A program made the translations under genes and the position numbers. Under the pieces are notes generated by a model, which worked only from the letters and a program-made list of their open reading frames with translations, was not told the origin of the DNA and did no database searches. A stretch of DNA of 64,000 bases from Flammeovirgaceae bacterium UBA5585 (GTDB lineage: Bacteria > Bacteroidota > Bacteroidia > Cytophagales > Cyclobacteriaceae): NCBI GenBank assembly GCA_002425185.1, contig DILT01000016.1, positions 124,001-188,000 of the forward strand, written 5' to 3'. Position 1 is the stretch's first letter, and each line of letters opens with the position of its first letter. Below are positions 61,597 through 64,000 of the stretch, in pieces.

Positions 61597-64000
61597 TTCT
61601 TTAAAAAAATTGGCCTATCGTTATTTATTGTCACTACATAATAAGTATCTCCACGAATAATGACTTTTTCAATATCACGGGCAGGGCCTGCGATATTAAA
61701 ATTTTGATTTGACGTTGACTTAAAATACCCAGACCGGTCATTGAGAAGAAGCACTCCATGAGATGCATCAAGCCTACCAAGCTGGGTACTAATTTCATAG
61801 TTGTTACCAACTAACAATACATCCATAAAACCATCAGTATCAAAATCGTCAACAAAAACTTTATTGACAGATGATTGTTGGGCATCTGCCGGTAATAAAT
61901 GCATTCTAAACCTATTACGTCCTATATTTTCAAAATAACTGGTTGACAAAAGCTTAACTTCCTTTTTCACAGCATTTTTAAGTTTAGTTTTCGGAAAAAT
62001 ATCCTCCACAGTAGCCTTTGCAAACTCGTTATAAAAAAGAAACTTCTTCTTGATGAAAGGCATTTGCTTATGCAATTCATCTTTTGAAGCCAAAACCGTA
62101 CGTTTACCCTTATAATAGTAGGTTATAAGGGTTTCAATTGTTCCGTTATCGTCAAAATCACTTCTATATAGCTCGATAGGTTCTTGCACTGAAGCCGTAA
62201 GTCGGGTATTGTGGCCCCAGTTTCCGGCTACAATATCAAAATCACCATCATTATCAAAATCATCTATAGCAAGAGTATTCCACCAACCTTCACTGTCAGG
62301 AATACTGACCACTGTCAAGGCTCTTCCATCATTAAAAAATATTGTGAGTGGCATCCAATCCCCAACCGCCACAATATCGCTAAAACCATTACCATCAATG
62401 TCAGCAATAGCCAGGTCATTGATCAGGCCCACTTGTTTAAAATCTTTACCAAAAGATATAGTTACATCGGTAAAAACTCCGTTTCCGTCATTCATGAAAA
62501 TCAAATTACCCGCTGTTTCTCCGAACCTTCCTGGCAATGAATTCGAACCAATAATTACATCGCTGTCACCGTCATTATCAATATCAATAGCTTTTACAAC
62601 TGATGCATTTATTATCACACCTGCAAAAGCTACAGAATCATATCTGAACTTACCCGATTCATTAATATAGAGCCTGGGTTTTAAGGGGTCTCCATATGTA
62701 AATTCATTTCCTCCAGACACTACCAGCAAATCCGTATCTCCATCATTATCAACGTCAAGAAAAACATGGTCCACATCTTCACTTTTTGCATGTTGGAGAA
62801 ATAGTTCACTCTGATGAATGGCAAAATCTCCGTTTTCCAATTGCAGATACAATGCACTGGACTGCATCTTTCCCCCACTTATAAATATATCATCTAATGA
62901 ATCATTGTTGATATCAGAAATAGAAATACCTGGCCCTTCATTACTGAGAGCAAATGGTATTAATGGGTCTCTGTCAAAATCAAGCGTAGCCTCTTCATGA
63001 TGTTTAAAATCAAATTCAGCTTTGTAATTACACAGATAAGAAGGATAATGATTCAAAGAAGATTCATTTATTTTCTTTGCATTCTTATAATCCAGAATTA
63101 TTGCCTGATCAACCTCAATATTACGGTGAGTTTCCGTCATTAGATCGGGCCAGGTAATACGTAGAGAGTCAATAACAATTCGATTACCGAGACCCACAAC
63201 GATTTCATTTGGCACCGCTGACAAATATGATTTTACCGGAAAATGCTCCTCATAAACATACAAATCACCTGAATAAACCTCAATCTTTGATCCTACCCCA
63301 AAACGATTGAGTTCACTTCCTAAAAACCGAATGGTTATGTAATGATAATTCTGCTGGTTACGTGCTCGATTCTCAAAAATAAATGCATTTTGATTTACAT
63401 TATTAACAACAATATCCAAATCACCATCATTATCAAGATCACCGTAAGCACAACCATTGCTGAAGGACGGAGAAGCATTAAACCATTTTTTCGTGATGTT
63501 GGAGAACGAAAAATTTCCATTATTTCGGAACGCATAGTTCTGTGTTTCCTTTTTCGGAATATACTTCATAAAGTCTAATGCGCTTTCACCATTCTTAATT
63601 TCCCGTTGTACATAATCCTGTGAGATGAAATTGATATAATCCATATCGTTAGTGGCTCCCAATATCCCATTAGTAATGTATAGGTCTTTCCAACCATCCA
63701 TATCAAAATCCGCAGCCAATACTCCCCACGACCACTCTGTTGCAGCCACCCCGGATTGAAATCCAACCTCGCTAAACATATCATCGCCTCTATTCACATG
63801 CAATGTATTCTGCATATACTGAGGCGAATACCCGTTGTTTAAGTATTGGTTATAAGTGGAATAACCATCCTCGACACCTGAGGATTTCAACGTTATCAAA
63901 TCTTCGGGTAACATATCAAGGCTCACGATATCCAGGAGGCCATTGTTATTGAGGTCGGCCATGCAATTACCCATTGAATAATGCGATGTATGACCAAAAA
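61578..64000 (-). CDS. CRTAC1-like VCBS/FG-GAP repeat protein, copy 3 (5' end outside window)
   Basis: The frame stays open to base 64000 and the residues before the first visible Met (FGHTSHYS) match copy 1 (HTSKFSMG), so the N-terminus with signal peptide and about 280 residues is missing. The visible part has FG-GAP repeats (DLNNNGLLDIVSLDM, DFDMDGWKDLYITNG, DIDGNGFSDIVAVG) and the ASPIC/UnbV domain (KSYLSAVPNEIVVGLG), in which the usual RGFQSS is changed to KSYLSA. It is the first of three tandem copies as transcribed and perhaps follows a SusCD pair upstream. Confidence 0.9.
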   Translation of the reverse strand, partial: FGHTSHYSMGNCMADLNNNGLLDIVSLDMLPEDLITLKSSGVEDGYSTYNQYLNNGYSPQYMQNTLHVNRGDDMFSEVGFQSGVAATEWSWGVLAADFDMDGWKDLYITNGILGATNDMDYINFISQDYVQREIKNGESALDFMKYIPKKETQNYAFRNNGNFSFSNITKKWFNASPSFSNGCAYGDLDNDGDLDIVVNNVNQNAFIFENRARNQQNYHYITIRFLGSELNRFGVGSKIEVYSGDLYVYEEHFPVKSYLSAVPNEIVVGLGNRIVIDSLRITWPDLMTETHRNIEVDQAIILDYKNAKKINESSLNHYPSYLCNYKAEFDFKHHEEATLDFDRDPLIPFALSNEGPGISISDINNDSLDDIFISGGKMQSSALYLQLENGDFAIHQSELFLQHAKSEDVDHVFLDVDNDGDTDLLVVSGGNEFTYGDPLKPRLYINESGKFRYDSVAFAGVIINASVVKAIDIDNDGDSDVIIGSNSLPGRFGETAGNLIFMNDGNGVFTDVTISFGKDFKQVGLINDLAIADIDGNGFSDIVAVGDWMPLTIFFNDGRALTVVSIPDSEGWWNTLAIDDFDNDGDFDIVAGNWGHNTRLTASVQEPIELYRSDFDDNGTIETLITYYYKGKRTVLASKDELHKQMPFIKKKFLFYNEFAKATVEDIFPKTKLKNAVKKEVKLLSTSYFENIGRNRFRMHLLPADAQQSSVNKVFVDDFDTDGFMDVLLVGNNYEISTQLGRLDASHGVLLLNDRSGYFKSTSNQNFNIAGPARDIEKVIIRGDTYYVVTINNDRPIFLKKCIEQE

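Noticed and set aside
54962..64000. Internal DNA repeats from Asp-rich blades, at first sight a repeat array
   Set aside because: They come from coding FG-GAP/VCBS motifs (DxDxDG loops) at irregular spacing; not a CRISPR or satellite repeat. No CRISPR array was seen anywhere in the window.

Overview
The window looks like chromosomal DNA of a Bacteroidota bacterium, most likely order Cytophagales. It has a TonB-dependent receptor tail, a short RpoD-type primary sigma factor, bacillithiol synthesis (BshB1), YjgP/YjgQ permeases, GyrI-like and CRTAC1/UnbV (VCBS-repeat) lipoproteins, and promoters of the Bacteroidota type (TTTG ... TAnnTTTG). The placement is inferred from gene content, not from a search.

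Layout. 1-4157: end of a TonB-dependent receptor, a PlsC-like acyltransferase, a cupin, small hypotheticals and a Tat-type dienelactone hydrolase; an intergenic palindromic repeat lies at 2092-2213 and has a second copy at 13374-13457. 4158-9213: a compact integrative element of about 5 kb inserted in tRNA-Thr(TGT). It is bounded by 46-bp direct repeats of the tRNA 3' part and encodes a tyrosine recombinase, an excisionase/AlpA-like HTH protein, four unknown proteins, a small terminase-like protein and a phage-type replication initiator whose gene contains three iterons followed by AT-rich DNA. The plan resembles a phage satellite reduced to a minimum. 9370-20239: housekeeping genes (DUF349, yqgE, pdxH, bshB1, trxB, rpoD, pnp, rpsO, LptF/G-type permease, START-like protein). 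20431-24308: tRNA-Met, then pgi-pfkA-glucokinase, an upper-glycolysis block. 24444-26051: a Crp/Fnr regulator and a HigBA-type toxin-antitoxin pair.

26171-38214 (minus strand) is an alpha-glucan/maltose block: a GH13 lipoprotein, GlgE, a TreS-maltokinase fusion, a GxxExxY protein, the branching enzyme GlgB and a GH57/DUF3536 enzyme. Together they make the GlgE route (maltose -> maltose-1-phosphate -> linear glucan -> branched glucan). The TreS domain has lost its catalytic nucleophile: Pro207 sits where Asp is expected. 38390-46074 resembles a glycoside 3-dehydrogenase/3-keto-sugar locus: GMC flavoprotein, small Tat-targeted subunit, c-type cytochrome lipoprotein, two TIM-barrel isomerases, a Gfo/Idh/MocA protein and a NupG-like transporter. 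46081-54052 adds a PfkB kinase, a ROK kinase, a DUF3179 protein, an SLC45-like sugar transporter, a vanadium haloperoxidase/PAP2 lipoprotein and a secreted GH65 enzyme. LacI-type operators (38270-38283, 44714-44727) sit in the two divergent promoter regions of the sugar section. 54063-64000 is an operon with a membrane-anchored GyrI-like protein and three tandem CRTAC1-like giant lipoproteins; the last one runs off the window.

How the parts fit: secreted or surface hydrolases (GH65, GH13 lipoprotein) would release glucose or maltose. SLC45/NupG-like carriers and ROK/PfkB kinases would take up and phosphorylate sugars, the pgi-pfkA-glk block would feed glycolysis, and the GlgE block would store the surplus as glucan.
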